From contig OY970294.1 of the NCBI GenBank assembly GCA_963716125.1, positions 1,674,001 through 1,738,000 of the forward strand: a stretch of DNA of 64,000 bases, read 5' to 3'. The notes beneath the pieces were generated by a model. It was given only the letters and a program-made list of their open reading frames with translations. It was not told the origin of the DNA and did no database searches. The DNA comes from Acidiluteibacter sp963716125. Its GTDB lineage: Bacteria; Bacteroidota; Bacteroidia; Flavobacteriales_E; Vicingaceae. Made by a program: the position numbers and the translations under genes. This document shows positions 54,001 through 63,939 of this stretch, piece by piece. Positions within the stretch are counted from its first letter, which is position 1; every line of letters begins with the position of its first letter.

Positions 54001-56645
54001 AACAATGTTTGGATTCTACTTTTAAAACAATTACTGTACATGCAAAACCCAACGCCACATTCATTCCAGATGTTTCAGCGGGTTGCCAACCCTTGCAAGT
54101 TCAGTTTACCAATAACTCTACCATAGCCGACAGTTGTTTTTGGGATTTTGGAAATGGAAATTTCAATAATAATTGCAGCCCAACTGTCAACAATACATTT
54201 TATAACCTCAACTCTACCGTACCTGTAAACTATCAGGCTACTTTGAGAGTTAAAACTGCTAATGGATGTTCTGATACTTTAGCACAATCGATTACCGTAA
54301 ATCCTAAGGTTATTGCAGAGTTTACTTCTGATTCTATTGGTTGTAGTCCGCTTAGAGTAGCATTTCTCAATCTATCAACTGGAGCAAGCAATAGTACAGA
54401 ATGGTTTTATGGAGATGGCAATTCTTCAGTAGGAGTGAACCCTGTTCATACTTTTACAAATACCTCTTTAAACGATACTACATTCACTATAAAATTAAAA
54501 ATTGGTTCAATTGAACAATGTTATGATTCAACTTTTAAAACAATTACAGTGCATCCAAAACCAGTAGCTGCATTTTTGCCTGATGTTATGTCTGGTTGTC
54601 AGCCTTTGCAAGTTCAGTTTAACAATTCCTCCATCTTAGCCGACAGTTGTTTTTGGGATTTTGGAAATGGAAATTTTAATAACAATTGCAGCCCAACTGT
54701 CAATAATACATTTTATAACCTCAACTCTACCGTACCTGTAAACTATCAGACTACTTTGAGAGTTAAAACTGCTAATGGATGTTCTGATACTTTAGCACAA
54801 ACAATTACTGTAAATCCTAAGATTTTGGCACAATTTACATCTGATTCAATTGGTTGTAGTCCACTTAGAGTAACCTTTAACAGTCAGTCGATTGGAACCA
54901 ACGGATTTTATGAATGGATTTTTGGTGATGGACAAATCGGAAGTGGAAATATTACCACTCATAGCTATATAAATTCAGGACAAAATGATACCACTTACAT
55001 AGCAAAATTAAAAGTGAAATCACCGCAACAATGCGAGGATTCAGCAACTAAATTGATTAAAGTTTTTGCCAAACCAATCGCTAATTATACCACCAATTCC
55101 ATTAATGGATGTCAGCCATTACAAGTTCAATTCTCTAATACTTCTGTCAATGCAGATTCATGCAGATGGGAATATGGAGACGGGTTTGGTTTGAATAATT
55201 GTACGATTAATTCTGCTCATACATTTTATAATTTAAACTCTATAATTCCAATAAATTTTACAGCTATTTTAAAAGTATTTACAGATGAAGGTTGTTCTGA
55301 TAGTATTCGAAAAAGTATTACTGTCAATCCAAAAGTAGTAGCTGATTTTACTTACGATTCTCTCGGTTGTTCTCCTTACGCTTCTAATTTTCAGTCGGTA
55401 TCATTTGGTGGTAATAATTACAACTGGAGTTTTGATGATGGCACATTTGCAAGTGGTCAATTGGCAAATCATACCTTTAGAAATTCTGCTGCCACAGATT
55501 CAATTTATAATGTACAATTGGTAGTTAATTCATTGTATAATTGTGCCGACACGGTTTATAAACCTGTACTTGTTCATCCTACACCTTTAGTGAATTTTAA
55601 TGCAAGCCCTAAAACACAATTATATCCAAGTGCGAAAGTTTTTATTTCTAACAATACCAATGCTGGGCCTTGGGCTTATGAATGGAGTTTTGGAGATTCA
55701 TCTACATCTAATTCAGCAAGTCCATTAAGTCATACTTATAGTAAATGGGGTACTTATAGAATTTGGTTAAAGGCAAATAGCAATTTTTGCGCTGATAGCA
55801 CATTTGAAGATATTTCTATAAATGCTCCTAAACCACTAGCCGCTTTTAATGATTCTGCTTCAGGATGTGAGCCCTTATCCGTTCAATTTTACAATAACTC
55901 TTTATTTACCAATAGTTATGAATGGAGTTTTGGTGATGGGGCTAAGTCTAAAGATAAAAACCCTCTTCATTCTTATAACAGACCAGGATTATACGATGTT
56001 CAATTAAAGGTTTTTGGAGATGGCGGTAGCGATACTCTTTTAAAAAATGATTATATTGAAGTTTATCCACGTGCCAAAGCAGATTTTACCATCAATTTAG
56101 ATATTGACGAAAATATTTTTATTCCAAATGACCCATTAATAGTTTATAATCAATCAAATAATGCAGATCGCTATTTATGGAATTTTGGCGATGGAGATAC
56201 CTCCTCTGAAAATTCGCCGGTTCATTTTTACAAAGAAGTTGGAGCGTTTGAAATTAGTTTAGTAGCCATTTCAGATAAAGGTTGTTCAGATACTTACACC
56301 CTCAATCGAAAAATAAAAACGATATTAGAAGGAGAAATAATATTACCCAATGCCTTTACTCCTAATCCAAATAGTGCCAATGGAGGAAAAGTAGACCACA
56401 GACCATCAGGAAGAAAAGTGAATGATGTATTTTATGCTATTGTAAGGGGCACAAAGTCTTTTGAAATGACGATTTTTAATAAATGGGGAGAGTTAGTTTT
56501 TGCATCTGATGATCCTGAAATAGGTTGGGATGGATATTATAAAAATGAATTATCAAAACAAGATACTTACGTTTGGCAAATAAAAGCCACATTTAAAGAT
56601 GGAAGAGTGTATAATAAAGCAGGAGAGTTCTTATTATTGAGATAA
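51075..56645 (+). CDS. Giant PKD-repeat surface protein with type B T9SS sorting domain (module 2)
   Basis: Exported protein of 1856 residues with a signal peptide (VAFSQC). About 20 W-x-F-G-x-G type PKD motifs run along the chain. The C-terminus is a gliding-motility-associated type B domain (LPNAFTPNPNSANGG, IFNKWGELVFAS, GWDGYYKNE, DTYVWQIK). Residues about 1003-1515 are three consecutive 171-residue units, each two PKD domains. The DNA of the first two is nearly identical over about 200 bp. The tandem paralogue at 57832 has only one such unit. An IS1595-family element sits in the promoter region. PorP/SprF follows at 56664. The role is probably an adhesin or motility filament. Confidence 0.92.
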   Translation: MPNSFIRLKLLVVLIFLFHSVAFSQCYSIRDGNGTFTNTNPYWIHCSSAPFNLVLETNMTIGSYTIDWGDGTNASGAGLVPPAILQHIYPSVTDTFNFVMIADGCTINGVIVLERNPLASIQLPLGATNFGCTPALFKFINSANQISQTTSFTWDFGDGSTIQSYGDTNAGDTINHTYLPGVGTISCDLEVTLVATNYCGTSSAKFRPLKVWDKDAAVLNASTTVLCYPDTVFQFYNNSIRNCLADGNNGQRYEYWNFGNYWGKGYDSIIAWRPWNPPIINPPPIGFPGPGSYNIFLIDSSFCGQDTAFMTVSITTPPIAGISSNKDTICAGEAVTFINTSTGGATSYRWNFDQGTGFQYLSGANKTRVFTTSGNYTIALIAGTAGSATCMDSAFVDLYVHPSPDSDFNFNNNNGCDSMLVNFTDNSTGAIQWRWTFGNGNTYVGNSPPIQKYGSPGTYSIKLVTTNIFGCRDSIIKSVVVKKSPIPAFTATSVCVNELASFTDISSSATGDPILAWNWNFGNGSTSAIKNPFTTYLSGGAYWVVLEVFTANCSTIDSMQVVVENKPTANFSSSISNGCSPINVNFTNTSSANSAKYKWDFGDGSLIDTTINPSHIFKNFGTIDTTFQVQLIASTTFGCSDTMVQNIKVSPIPKANFTSNAVVDCGPISVIFNNQSTGDSLVYQWNFGDGSAFSLLKNPTHIFQNQTLFPVSYTVQLIAQSKNSCTDTINKIITVNPEPVFDFTVSPDSGCSPILVQFSAAAGAVNYRWSFGDGINFIGVNPSHTYVNNTINTRTFKARLIAQNSFGCFDTTFKNIVVYPTSKSQFDLDTFRGCQPLKIRFSNNSIGNNTYSWNYGDGTSNANANANFNKTFTNNLAISVFRTVELISQNVQGCADTTQKIIEVYPKVKAEFFADSIGCSPFKIDFNNLSIGANGGVEWFFGNGNLSNATNTKQTFNNSGLIDSTYNVKLRVRSFQQCLDSTFKTITVHAKPNATFIPDVSAGCQPLQVQFTNNSTIADSCFWDFGNGNFNNNCSPTVNNTFYNLNSTVPVNYQATLRVKTANGCSDTLAQSITVNPKVIAEFTSDSIGCSPLRVAFLNLSTGASNSTEWFYGDGNSSVGVNPVHTFTNTSLNDTTFTIKLKIGSIEQCYDSTFKTITVHPKPVAAFLPDVMSGCQPLQVQFNNSSILADSCFWDFGNGNFNNNCSPTVNNTFYNLNSTVPVNYQTTLRVKTANGCSDTLAQTITVNPKILAQFTSDSIGCSPLRVTFNSQSIGTNGFYEWIFGDGQIGSGNITTHSYINSGQNDTTYIAKLKVKSPQQCEDSATKLIKVFAKPIANYTTNSINGCQPLQVQFSNTSVNADSCRWEYGDGFGLNNCTINSAHTFYNLNSIIPINFTAILKVFTDEGCSDSIRKSITVNPKVVADFTYDSLGCSPYASNFQSVSFGGNNYNWSFDDGTFASGQLANHTFRNSAATDSIYNVQLVVNSLYNCADTVYKPVLVHPTPLVNFNASPKTQLYPSAKVFISNNTNAGPWAYEWSFGDSSTSNSASPLSHTYSKWGTYRIWLKANSNFCADSTFEDISINAPKPLAAFNDSASGCEPLSVQFYNNSLFTNSYEWSFGDGAKSKDKNPLHSYNRPGLYDVQLKVFGDGGSDTLLKNDYIEVYPRAKADFTINLDIDENIFIPNDPLIVYNQSNNADRYLWNFGDGDTSSENSPVHFYKEVGAFEISLVAISDKGCSDTYTLNRKIKTILEGEIILPNAFTPNPNSANGGKVDHRPSGRKVNDVFYAIVRGTKSFEMTIFNKWGELVFASDDPEIGWDGYYKNELSKQDTYVWQIKATFKDGRVYNKAGEFLLLR
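54081..55619 (+). repeat. Three tandem 513-bp coding repeats
   Basis: Units begin at GGTTGCCAAC (54081), GGTTGTCAGC (54594) and GGATGTCAGC (55107), exactly 513 bp (171 codons) apart, each encoding GCQPLQVQF near its start. Units 1 and 2 share long identical DNA stretches, for example around GACAGTTGTTTTTGGGATTT; unit 3 is more diverged. Confidence 0.88.
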
Positions 56646-56663
56646 ACGATAAAATTTAACTAT

Positions 56664-57677
56664 TTGAAATTAAAATTACTACTTTACTTTGTTCTCTTTA
56701 GTTGCACACTTGTAAAAGCACAAGATCTGCAATACTCGCAATTTTATGCTTCACCGCTTCATGTAAATCCTGCATTTACAGGCGCTACTTTAGAGCATCG
56801 TTTATCGTCCAATTATAGATTACAATGGCCTAAAATAGGAGGGAAGTTCAAAAATTATAATTTATCTTATGATTACAATGCCAACGATATTAATACAGGT
56901 TTTGGATTTATTGCCAATCGGGAAGAAATCGGTAATTACGGGCTAGTAACTACAACTTTAGCTTTGTCTGTTGCACATCGTATTCAAATTAAACGAAAGT
57001 TATTTTTAATGGCTGGTGCTAAGTTTGGATTTGGTTTTCGCAAAATTGATTATTCTAAATTATTATTTAACGATCAACTCGAAACAGGAAATTCAGTAAG
57101 TGGGGATCAATATAATTTCGCCAATCAAAATGTAACTTATCCAGATCTTTCAGCTGGTTTATTATTGTATTCTCCTAAATATTGGTTTGGTTTTTCAGCC
57201 AATCATCTCAACCAACCCGACCAAAGTTTATTGAAAGGGGATCGTAAAAGCCAATTATCTATTAAATATTCCATGCAAGGAGGTTATGTTTTTGCGCTAA
57301 ATGGTAGTTCTGCAGAAGCAAGAGATATCAATAAACTTACAGCTGCTTTTCAATATAAATCACAAGATAAATATGACCAATTTGATTTGGGATTTTATTA
57401 TAGTTACGATCCTATTGTGATAGGTTTGTGGTACAGAGGCTTGCCAATTATAAAAGATTATGAAAAAAACTATCCAAACAATGAAGCAATCATTGCTCTA
57501 GTAGGTTATAATATTCCATCATTTGATTTGCGAATCGGTTACAGTTACGACATTACCATTTCTAATTTGATTGGAAATACCGGTGGAGCTCACGAAATTA
57601 CTATGGTCTATGAAGTAGCAAGTCGTAAAAAAAGATTGCGAAAAAGAAAATTTATTATTCCATGTGCAAAGTTTTAG
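56664..57677 (+). CDS. PorP/SprF-family type IX secretion membrane protein (module 2)
   Basis: Outer-membrane barrel of 337 residues, signal peptide ending VKAQ, then the family opening DLQYSQFYASPLHVNPAFTGA and LSSNYRLQWP. The start is TTG at 56664: the signal peptide requires it and no ATG is near. It begins 18 bp after the giant PKD gene, so the pair is co-transcribed, consistent with a dedicated secretion or anchoring partner. Its C-terminal tail is very basic (RKKRLRKRK). Confidence 0.9.
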   Translation: MKLKLLLYFVLFSCTLVKAQDLQYSQFYASPLHVNPAFTGATLEHRLSSNYRLQWPKIGGKFKNYNLSYDYNANDINTGFGFIANREEIGNYGLVTTTLALSVAHRIQIKRKLFLMAGAKFGFGFRKIDYSKLLFNDQLETGNSVSGDQYNFANQNVTYPDLSAGLLLYSPKYWFGFSANHLNQPDQSLLKGDRKSQLSIKYSMQGGYVFALNGSSAEARDINKLTAAFQYKSQDKYDQFDLGFYYSYDPIVIGLWYRGLPIIKDYEKNYPNNEAIIALVGYNIPSFDLRIGYSYDITISNLIGNTGGAHEITMVYEVASRKKRLRKRKFIIPCAKF

Positions 57678-57831
57678 TATTTAAGTTAATAGCTATTTGT
57701 TGATTTAAGATAAGCTTTTTTTTTCTTAGATTTTTTTTTAAATATTAGGATGGTGTCAATTAAATTATTTATATTTATGGTCTAAACTAAATGAACTAAA
57801 CCTTTTTCTTAAACTCTCCGTATAAAAATAT

Positions 57832-60800
57832 ATGGCAACCCACCGTAATAAATATCTACTCTTAACTCTTCTGCTTTTTCTAGCAAGCAATTCATTATTT
57901 AGTCAATGTTTTAGAGTTTTAGATGGAGATGGAGTTTTTACAAACACCAATCCATATTGGGTTAATTGTACGCCTGGCACTTACAATCTGATCTTACAAA
58001 CCGATATAGCTCTTGGTTCTTATACCATCAATTGGGGTGATGGCAATTCTACTTCAGGTGCGTCTTTAACTCCCCCGGCATTTCTACAATATACTTATGC
58101 ATCAACTACTGATACTTTTAATATTACAATTGTTTCGGGAGGTTGCACAATTAATGGAGTAGTCGTACTAGAAAGAAATCCTTTGGCATCTATTCAGTTG
58201 CCTGCAGGAGATGATAATTTTGGATGTACACCTGTATTATTTAGATTTATCAATAGCTCTACTCAAATTTCCGAAACAACTGTTTTTACATGGGATTTTG
58301 GAGATGGCTCACCAACTGAAACTTATGATTATACCAATTTAGGCGATACTATTAATCATGTTTACCTTCCCGGAATTGGTGTTTTAAGTTGTGATTTGGA
58401 AGTTACTCTAATGGCAACTAACTATTGTGGATCATCTAATGCTAGTTTCTTTCCGTTAAAAGTTTGGGATTTAGATGAGGCTGTTATTACACCCTCAGCA
58501 TCTTTATTGTGTTACCCTGATACTGTGGTTCAATATGTTAATAATACAATCAAGAATTGTTTTCCTGAAGGAAATATTACTCAACGTTATGAATATTGGA
58601 ATTTTGGTGATTATTGGGGAAAGGGTTATGATTCTATTATAACTTGGAGACCTTGGAGTCCACCACTTATAAATCCTCCGCCCATGGCATATCCTGGAGT
58701 TGGTACTTATTCAGTTACTTTGATTGATAGTAGTTATTGCGGTAGAGACACTACTTCTATTAGTATTACTATTACTTCGCCTCCAACTGCTGTTATTTCT
58801 CCAAATAAAGATTCTATTTGTGCAGGTGAATCAATTACCTTCATTAATGGTTCTTTTGGAGGGGCCAATGTATATAGTTGGAACTTTGGGCAAGGGGCTG
58901 GATGGCAAAGCTTAAGCTCTGCTAATAAGACAAGAACTTTTAATTCCTCAGGAAATTATACGATTGGTTTAGCAATTGGCGTAGCAGGTGCTGCAGGTTG
59001 TTCAGATACATCCTACACCTCTATTTATGTAAATCCTAGTCCTAACTCTGATTTTGCTTTCGATAATAATAATGCTTGTGATAGTATGCAAGTAAATTTT
59101 ACTGATAATTCTACTGGTGCTATTTATTGGAGATGGGATTTTGATAATGGAAATTCATTTCTAGGACAAATTCCTCCCTTACAAAGATATAATACCCCTG
59201 GAAGTTATGATGTTAAATTATATACAAGAAATTCTAGTGGATGTGCCGATTCAACTACCAAAACTTTAAATGTTTACAAAACCCCAATTGCAGGATTTAC
59301 AGCTACTTCTGTTTGTGTGAATGAAATAGCAGCCTTTATGGATACTTCAAAATCGGTAAGTGGAGATCCAATTACTGCATGGCTTTGGGATTTTGGAAAC
59401 GGAAATACTTCTGTTTTACAAGATCCATTTACTATCTATACAACTGGTGGAACCTACACGGTAATTTTGCAAATTTTTACAGCAAATTGTTCGGCTATAG
59501 ACAGCATGCAAGTAGTAGTTGAAAATTTACCTATCGCAGCCTTTACTGTTGATGTTGATAAAGGTTGTTCACCATTGAATGTCAACTTTACGAATAATTC
59601 TACCTTAAATGCTACCAAATTTAGATGGAATTTTGGTGATGGTAGCCCTATAGACACAGCGAAAAATCCAATCCATATATTTAATAATACCAATGTTAAT
59701 GATACCAATTATATAGTAACTTTAATTGCTTCTACTACTTTTGGTTGTGCAGATACCATTTCTGATACCATTAATGTTAATCCTATACCAGTTCCGTTTT
59801 TTACATCTGATGCATTGGTAGATTGTGGTCCTATTACCGTTAATTTCACCAATCTTACCTTAGGCGATAGTCTAAACTATATTTGGAATTTTGGAGATAG
59901 CACTGCAACGACTACCTTAAAAAATCCAACCCATATTTTTGAAAATAAAACGCTTTTTATAAATAATTACGAGGTGAGTCTGATTGTATTATCTACTAAT
60001 GGCTGTACAGATACCCTCTCAAAAATTATAACAGTTAATCCTGAACCAATTTTTAATTTTACTACTATTCCCGATTCAGGTTGTAGTCCGTTAAGAGTCC
60101 AATTTCCAGTAGTGGTAGGAGCAGTGAGTTATCAATGGGATTTTGGTGATAGTAACACTTCCACAGGAGCTAACCCTGCGCATGTATTCGTAAATAATAC
60201 CACTAATAATAAATCATTTAGAGTTCAGTTAATTGCTCAGAATAGTTTTGGATGTAGAGATACCACTGAAAAAAATGTGCTCGTTTATCCAAATCCCACT
60301 TCTATTTTTTCTACTGATACCTTTAAAGGTTGTCAACCATTGCCCATTGAAATCACTAATTCAAGCATTGGTGCCAATGTCTATTTATGGAATTATGGTG
60401 ATGGAACCTCAAACGATACATCTGATGCTGTTTTCACAAAAATTTATGAGAACAATACAGCAGCTTCAATTAATAGAACTATTCAGTTAATTACACAAAC
60501 TACACTAGGATGTAGCGATACTTCAATCAGGACAATAGAAATTTATCCTAGAGTAATTGCTGATTTCATTTCAGATTCAATAGGTTGTAGTCCTTTAAAA
60601 GTTTCATTTACCAATCAGTCTATTGGAGCAAGTGGTGGTTTCGAATGGTTTTTTGGTGATGGAGTGATTAATAATTCAGTCAATCCAAATCATTATTACA
60701 TTAATTTTGGATTGGTAGATACGGTATACACTGCTAAATTAAGAGCTAGATCTCCTCAGCAATGTGTCGATTCTATGACCAGAAATATAAGGGTTCATGC

Positions 60801-62376
60801 TAAGCCTCAAGCTTTATTTGCTATGAATTCGTTCAATGGTTGTCAACCATTAGATGTTCAGTTTACCAATAATTCAATTATAAGTGATTCTTGTAGTTGG
60901 ATTTATGGAGATGGAAACAGTTTTAGTAGCTGTAATCCTATAAGTAATCATAAGTTTTTTAATCTTACTTCCATCATACCAATCAATTATACCACCGATT
61001 TAAGAGTTTATACGGCAAATGGATGTGCAGATACCATGAGTCAAGTGATAACAGTAAAACCACAGGTAATTGCCGATTTTACTTTCGATACGGCTGATTG
61101 CTCACCATTTCCTGTAACTTTTAGGTCTCAATCTTTCGGTGGAATGAATTACAATTGGAACTTTGGCGATGGAGGCTCAGCTACAGGACTAATTACCACA
61201 CATACTTATTATAATAATTCAGCTGCAGACACTGTATTTGATATAAGTTTAATCGTGAAATCTGTATATGATTGTTACGATACACTGGTCAATCAAATTA
61301 CCGTAAGACCAACGCCATTAGTAGATTTTGACGCTACACCAAATTCTCAGCTTTTTCCAAATACAACAGTTAATCTAGTTAATACTACCAATCCTGGCGC
61401 ATGGAGCTATGATTGGGATTTTGGAGATACTACTGCATCTACATTGCAGGTGCCGGGTAATCATATTTATAGTTATTGGGGACAATATAAAATTTGGCTA
61501 AAGGCGAGTAGTGCCTACTGTTCAGATAGTATATTTAAACAAATTACTATTCTTCCACCTATACCAGTTGCAGCTTTTAATGACAGTGCAGAAGGTTGTG
61601 AGCCTTTAGTAGTTCAATTTATTAACGAATCCGTTTATGCCGATCAATTTATTTGGAATTTTGGTGATCGTGGAACTTCCACTCAAAGAGATCCTAAATA
61701 CACCTACAATTCACCAGGTATTTACACCGTAACATTAAGAGCGATAGGGGATGGTGGAGAAGATTCAGAATCAAAATCTTCTTATATAAAAGTTTATCCG
61801 AGAGCTGATGCTTATTTCACGATAAATAAGCAAGCCAATGAAAAATTTTATATTCCAAATGACCCACTTGTGTGCTATAATAAATCGTCTGGTGCAGACA
61901 GTTATATTTGGGATTTTGGAGATGGCAATTCCTCTACTGATACTACTGCTGTTCATTATTACACTCAACCTGGAGCATATCAAATTTCTTTAATTGCATT
62001 TTCTGTGAATGGTTGTTCTGATACCTTTAAATTAGATAGAAAAGCAATTGCCGAATTAGATGGACGAATAATTGTTCCGAATGCATTTACGCCTAATAGC
62101 AGTGGGTCAAGTGGTGGAAATGTGGATCATACTCAACCAGCTGGGAAGATGAATGATGTATTTTATCCCTTGGTAAGAGGAGCTGTTAAATATGAGCTAA
62201 ACATTTTTAATAAATGGGGAGAGCTGTTGTTTATTTCAAAAGATCAAGAAATTGGTTGGGATGGTTATTACAGAGATAATTTGTGTAAACAAGATACCTA
62301 TGTTTGGAAAATTAAGGCTGAATTTGCAGATGGAAAAACCTATGTGGAAGCAGGTGATTTATTATTATTAAGATAA
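57832..62376 (+). CDS. Giant PKD-repeat surface protein with type B T9SS sorting domain (module 3)
   Basis: Exported protein of 1514 residues with a signal peptide (SLFSQC), a tandem paralogue of the product at 51075. The N-terminal 350 residues align almost without gaps (FTNTNPYW, TINGVVVLERNPLASIQLP, NFGCTP, RYEYWNFG). About 16 PKD motifs follow, then the type B sorting domain (VPNAFTPNSSGSSGG, IFNKWGELLFIS, GWDGYYRDN, DTYVWKIK). It lacks two of the three 171-residue units of the paralogue. Its stop codon overlaps the next gene's ATG (TAATG). Confidence 0.92.
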   Translation: MATHRNKYLLLTLLLFLASNSLFSQCFRVLDGDGVFTNTNPYWVNCTPGTYNLILQTDIALGSYTINWGDGNSTSGASLTPPAFLQYTYASTTDTFNITIVSGGCTINGVVVLERNPLASIQLPAGDDNFGCTPVLFRFINSSTQISETTVFTWDFGDGSPTETYDYTNLGDTINHVYLPGIGVLSCDLEVTLMATNYCGSSNASFFPLKVWDLDEAVITPSASLLCYPDTVVQYVNNTIKNCFPEGNITQRYEYWNFGDYWGKGYDSIITWRPWSPPLINPPPMAYPGVGTYSVTLIDSSYCGRDTTSISITITSPPTAVISPNKDSICAGESITFINGSFGGANVYSWNFGQGAGWQSLSSANKTRTFNSSGNYTIGLAIGVAGAAGCSDTSYTSIYVNPSPNSDFAFDNNNACDSMQVNFTDNSTGAIYWRWDFDNGNSFLGQIPPLQRYNTPGSYDVKLYTRNSSGCADSTTKTLNVYKTPIAGFTATSVCVNEIAAFMDTSKSVSGDPITAWLWDFGNGNTSVLQDPFTIYTTGGTYTVILQIFTANCSAIDSMQVVVENLPIAAFTVDVDKGCSPLNVNFTNNSTLNATKFRWNFGDGSPIDTAKNPIHIFNNTNVNDTNYIVTLIASTTFGCADTISDTINVNPIPVPFFTSDALVDCGPITVNFTNLTLGDSLNYIWNFGDSTATTTLKNPTHIFENKTLFINNYEVSLIVLSTNGCTDTLSKIITVNPEPIFNFTTIPDSGCSPLRVQFPVVVGAVSYQWDFGDSNTSTGANPAHVFVNNTTNNKSFRVQLIAQNSFGCRDTTEKNVLVYPNPTSIFSTDTFKGCQPLPIEITNSSIGANVYLWNYGDGTSNDTSDAVFTKIYENNTAASINRTIQLITQTTLGCSDTSIRTIEIYPRVIADFISDSIGCSPLKVSFTNQSIGASGGFEWFFGDGVINNSVNPNHYYINFGLVDTVYTAKLRARSPQQCVDSMTRNIRVHAKPQALFAMNSFNGCQPLDVQFTNNSIISDSCSWIYGDGNSFSSCNPISNHKFFNLTSIIPINYTTDLRVYTANGCADTMSQVITVKPQVIADFTFDTADCSPFPVTFRSQSFGGMNYNWNFGDGGSATGLITTHTYYNNSAADTVFDISLIVKSVYDCYDTLVNQITVRPTPLVDFDATPNSQLFPNTTVNLVNTTNPGAWSYDWDFGDTTASTLQVPGNHIYSYWGQYKIWLKASSAYCSDSIFKQITILPPIPVAAFNDSAEGCEPLVVQFINESVYADQFIWNFGDRGTSTQRDPKYTYNSPGIYTVTLRAIGDGGEDSESKSSYIKVYPRADAYFTINKQANEKFYIPNDPLVCYNKSSGADSYIWDFGDGNSSTDTTAVHYYTQPGAYQISLIAFSVNGCSDTFKLDRKAIAELDGRIIVPNAFTPNSSGSSGGNVDHTQPAGKMNDVFYPLVRGAVKYELNIFNKWGELLFISKDQEIGWDGYYRDNLCKQDTYVWKIKAEFADGKTYVEAGDLLLLR

Positions 62377-63938
62377 TGAAAGGCAAAAAGAAATATCAAT
62401 TATTATTTTTAGCACTAACTTGCTTTGGGCAAATATCTTTCGCTCAAAATAGTAGAGCTGAACGAATTGCTTTTGAAGAAGCTGATTCATATATCGCTTA
62501 TGGTGATTACAAAACTGCTTCTGAATTGTTTGAGAAATTGTATCAAAAAGACACCAATAATATACAGATAAAATATAAATTAGGTCTTACTTATTTTAAT
62601 TTAGAAGAATTTAAGAAAGCGAAACCATTACTTCTTCAATCTATTCAAAATTATGAAGATGCAAAATATTATCTAGCATTTATAGCGCATTTTCAATTCT
62701 CATTAGCGGAGGCAGAAAGGTATTTACAGTATATAGATTTATCTAAAACTACCATTGAAAAAAAGACAATCAATCTCTTATCGGATCAAATTAAATTTGC
62801 AAAGTATCAAATGGATAATCCTGTTGATGTAAGCATTTATAATATTGGAATTGAAATAAATAGTGAATATCCTGATTATGTTCCTTTGATTACTGCCAAT
62901 GAAGAATACATTTATTTTACAAGTAGAAGACCTACTCCTCAGCATCAAACCTTAGATCCAACTAATCAATATTATGAAGATATTTATTATGCTAAGAGTA
63001 AATATAGTAATTGGGGAAAAGCTATTCCGCTAGATGATATAAATACCGATAAACATGATGCCTGTGTAGGAATTAGTCCTGATGGCAATACATTGTATCT
63101 TTTTAAAACCAATATTAACCTAATTGGAGGTGATTTATATCAGTCGCAAAAAATAGATGAGAAATGGACAATACCTTTAAAATTATCCAATAAGATAAAT
63201 GGGGAGTATAGTGTTGAAAAAAGTGCTAGTATAGGTTCAGACGGAAGGATTCTATACTTTTCTAGCAACAGAGAAGGTGGTTATGGAGGTTATGATTTAT
63301 ATAGAGTTGTGAAATTACCTAATGGAGAGTGGAGTGAAGCCATGAATTTAGGAAAAGACATTAATACTGAATTTGATGAAGATGCACCATTTATCCATCC
63401 TGATGGAAAAACTTTATATTTTAGTTCTAAAGGATACGACAATATGGGTGGCTTTGATGTATTTAAAAGTTCAATTTCAGAATTAGGTGAATGGTCACAA
63501 GTGGAAAATCTAGGATACCCAATTAATACTACTTCTCATGATATTTATTTTGTAATTTCTGAAAATGGATATAGAGGATATTACTCATCAGCAAAACCAG
63601 GGGGTAATGGTGAGCAAGATATTTATGTCATCGATTATTTGGAAAAATCATTACAGCAATCGGTGATGAGGGTCTTTATTCCTGAACTATTAAAAGCTAA
63701 TAATACCATCAAGAATATCCAAGCAACACTTTATAATGCTGAAAATAATGAAGCTATTGGTTTTTATACTCCAAACCTTAGAACAGCTAGTTTTATTTTT
63801 ACGGTAGACCCAAATACAAAATATCAATTAAAAATAGAAGCAGATAAAACAATACTTTACGATCAAGAATTAAATTATACTACACAGGATCTCTTAGATA
63901 ATCAAAATCTTATTATTCATTTATCAAAATCGAATTAG
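62376..63938 (+). CDS. TPR/PD40-repeat protein without OmpA domain (module 3)
   Basis: Exported protein of 520 residues with a signal peptide (ISFAQ). TPR-like helices (about 28-150: YIAYGDYKTASELFEKLYQKD, LGLTYFNLEEFKKAKPLL) are followed by PD40-type propeller repeats (YIYFTSRRP, ISPDGNTLYLFK, LYFSSNREGGYGGYDLYR, LYFSSKGYDNMGGFDVFK) and a beta-rich C-terminal domain. It resembles the protein at 42619 but ends before an OmpA domain. Its start overlaps the stop of the giant PKD gene by one base, so the two are translationally coupled. Confidence 0.87.
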   Translation: MKGKKKYQLLFLALTCFGQISFAQNSRAERIAFEEADSYIAYGDYKTASELFEKLYQKDTNNIQIKYKLGLTYFNLEEFKKAKPLLLQSIQNYEDAKYYLAFIAHFQFSLAEAERYLQYIDLSKTTIEKKTINLLSDQIKFAKYQMDNPVDVSIYNIGIEINSEYPDYVPLITANEEYIYFTSRRPTPQHQTLDPTNQYYEDIYYAKSKYSNWGKAIPLDDINTDKHDACVGISPDGNTLYLFKTNINLIGGDLYQSQKIDEKWTIPLKLSNKINGEYSVEKSASIGSDGRILYFSSNREGGYGGYDLYRVVKLPNGEWSEAMNLGKDINTEFDEDAPFIHPDGKTLYFSSKGYDNMGGFDVFKSSISELGEWSQVENLGYPINTTSHDIYFVISENGYRGYYSSAKPGGNGEQDIYVIDYLEKSLQQSVMRVFIPELLKANNTIKNIQATLYNAENNEAIGFYTPNLRTASFIFTVDPNTKYQLKIEADKTILYDQELNYTTQDLLDNQNLIIHLSKSN

Positions 63939-63939
63939 G

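Noticed and set aside
51075..62376. CRISPR-like or satellite repeats suggested by the many similar GATTTTGG strings
   Set aside because: They are codon-level repeats of PKD W-x-F-G-x-G motifs in one open frame with variable spacing.
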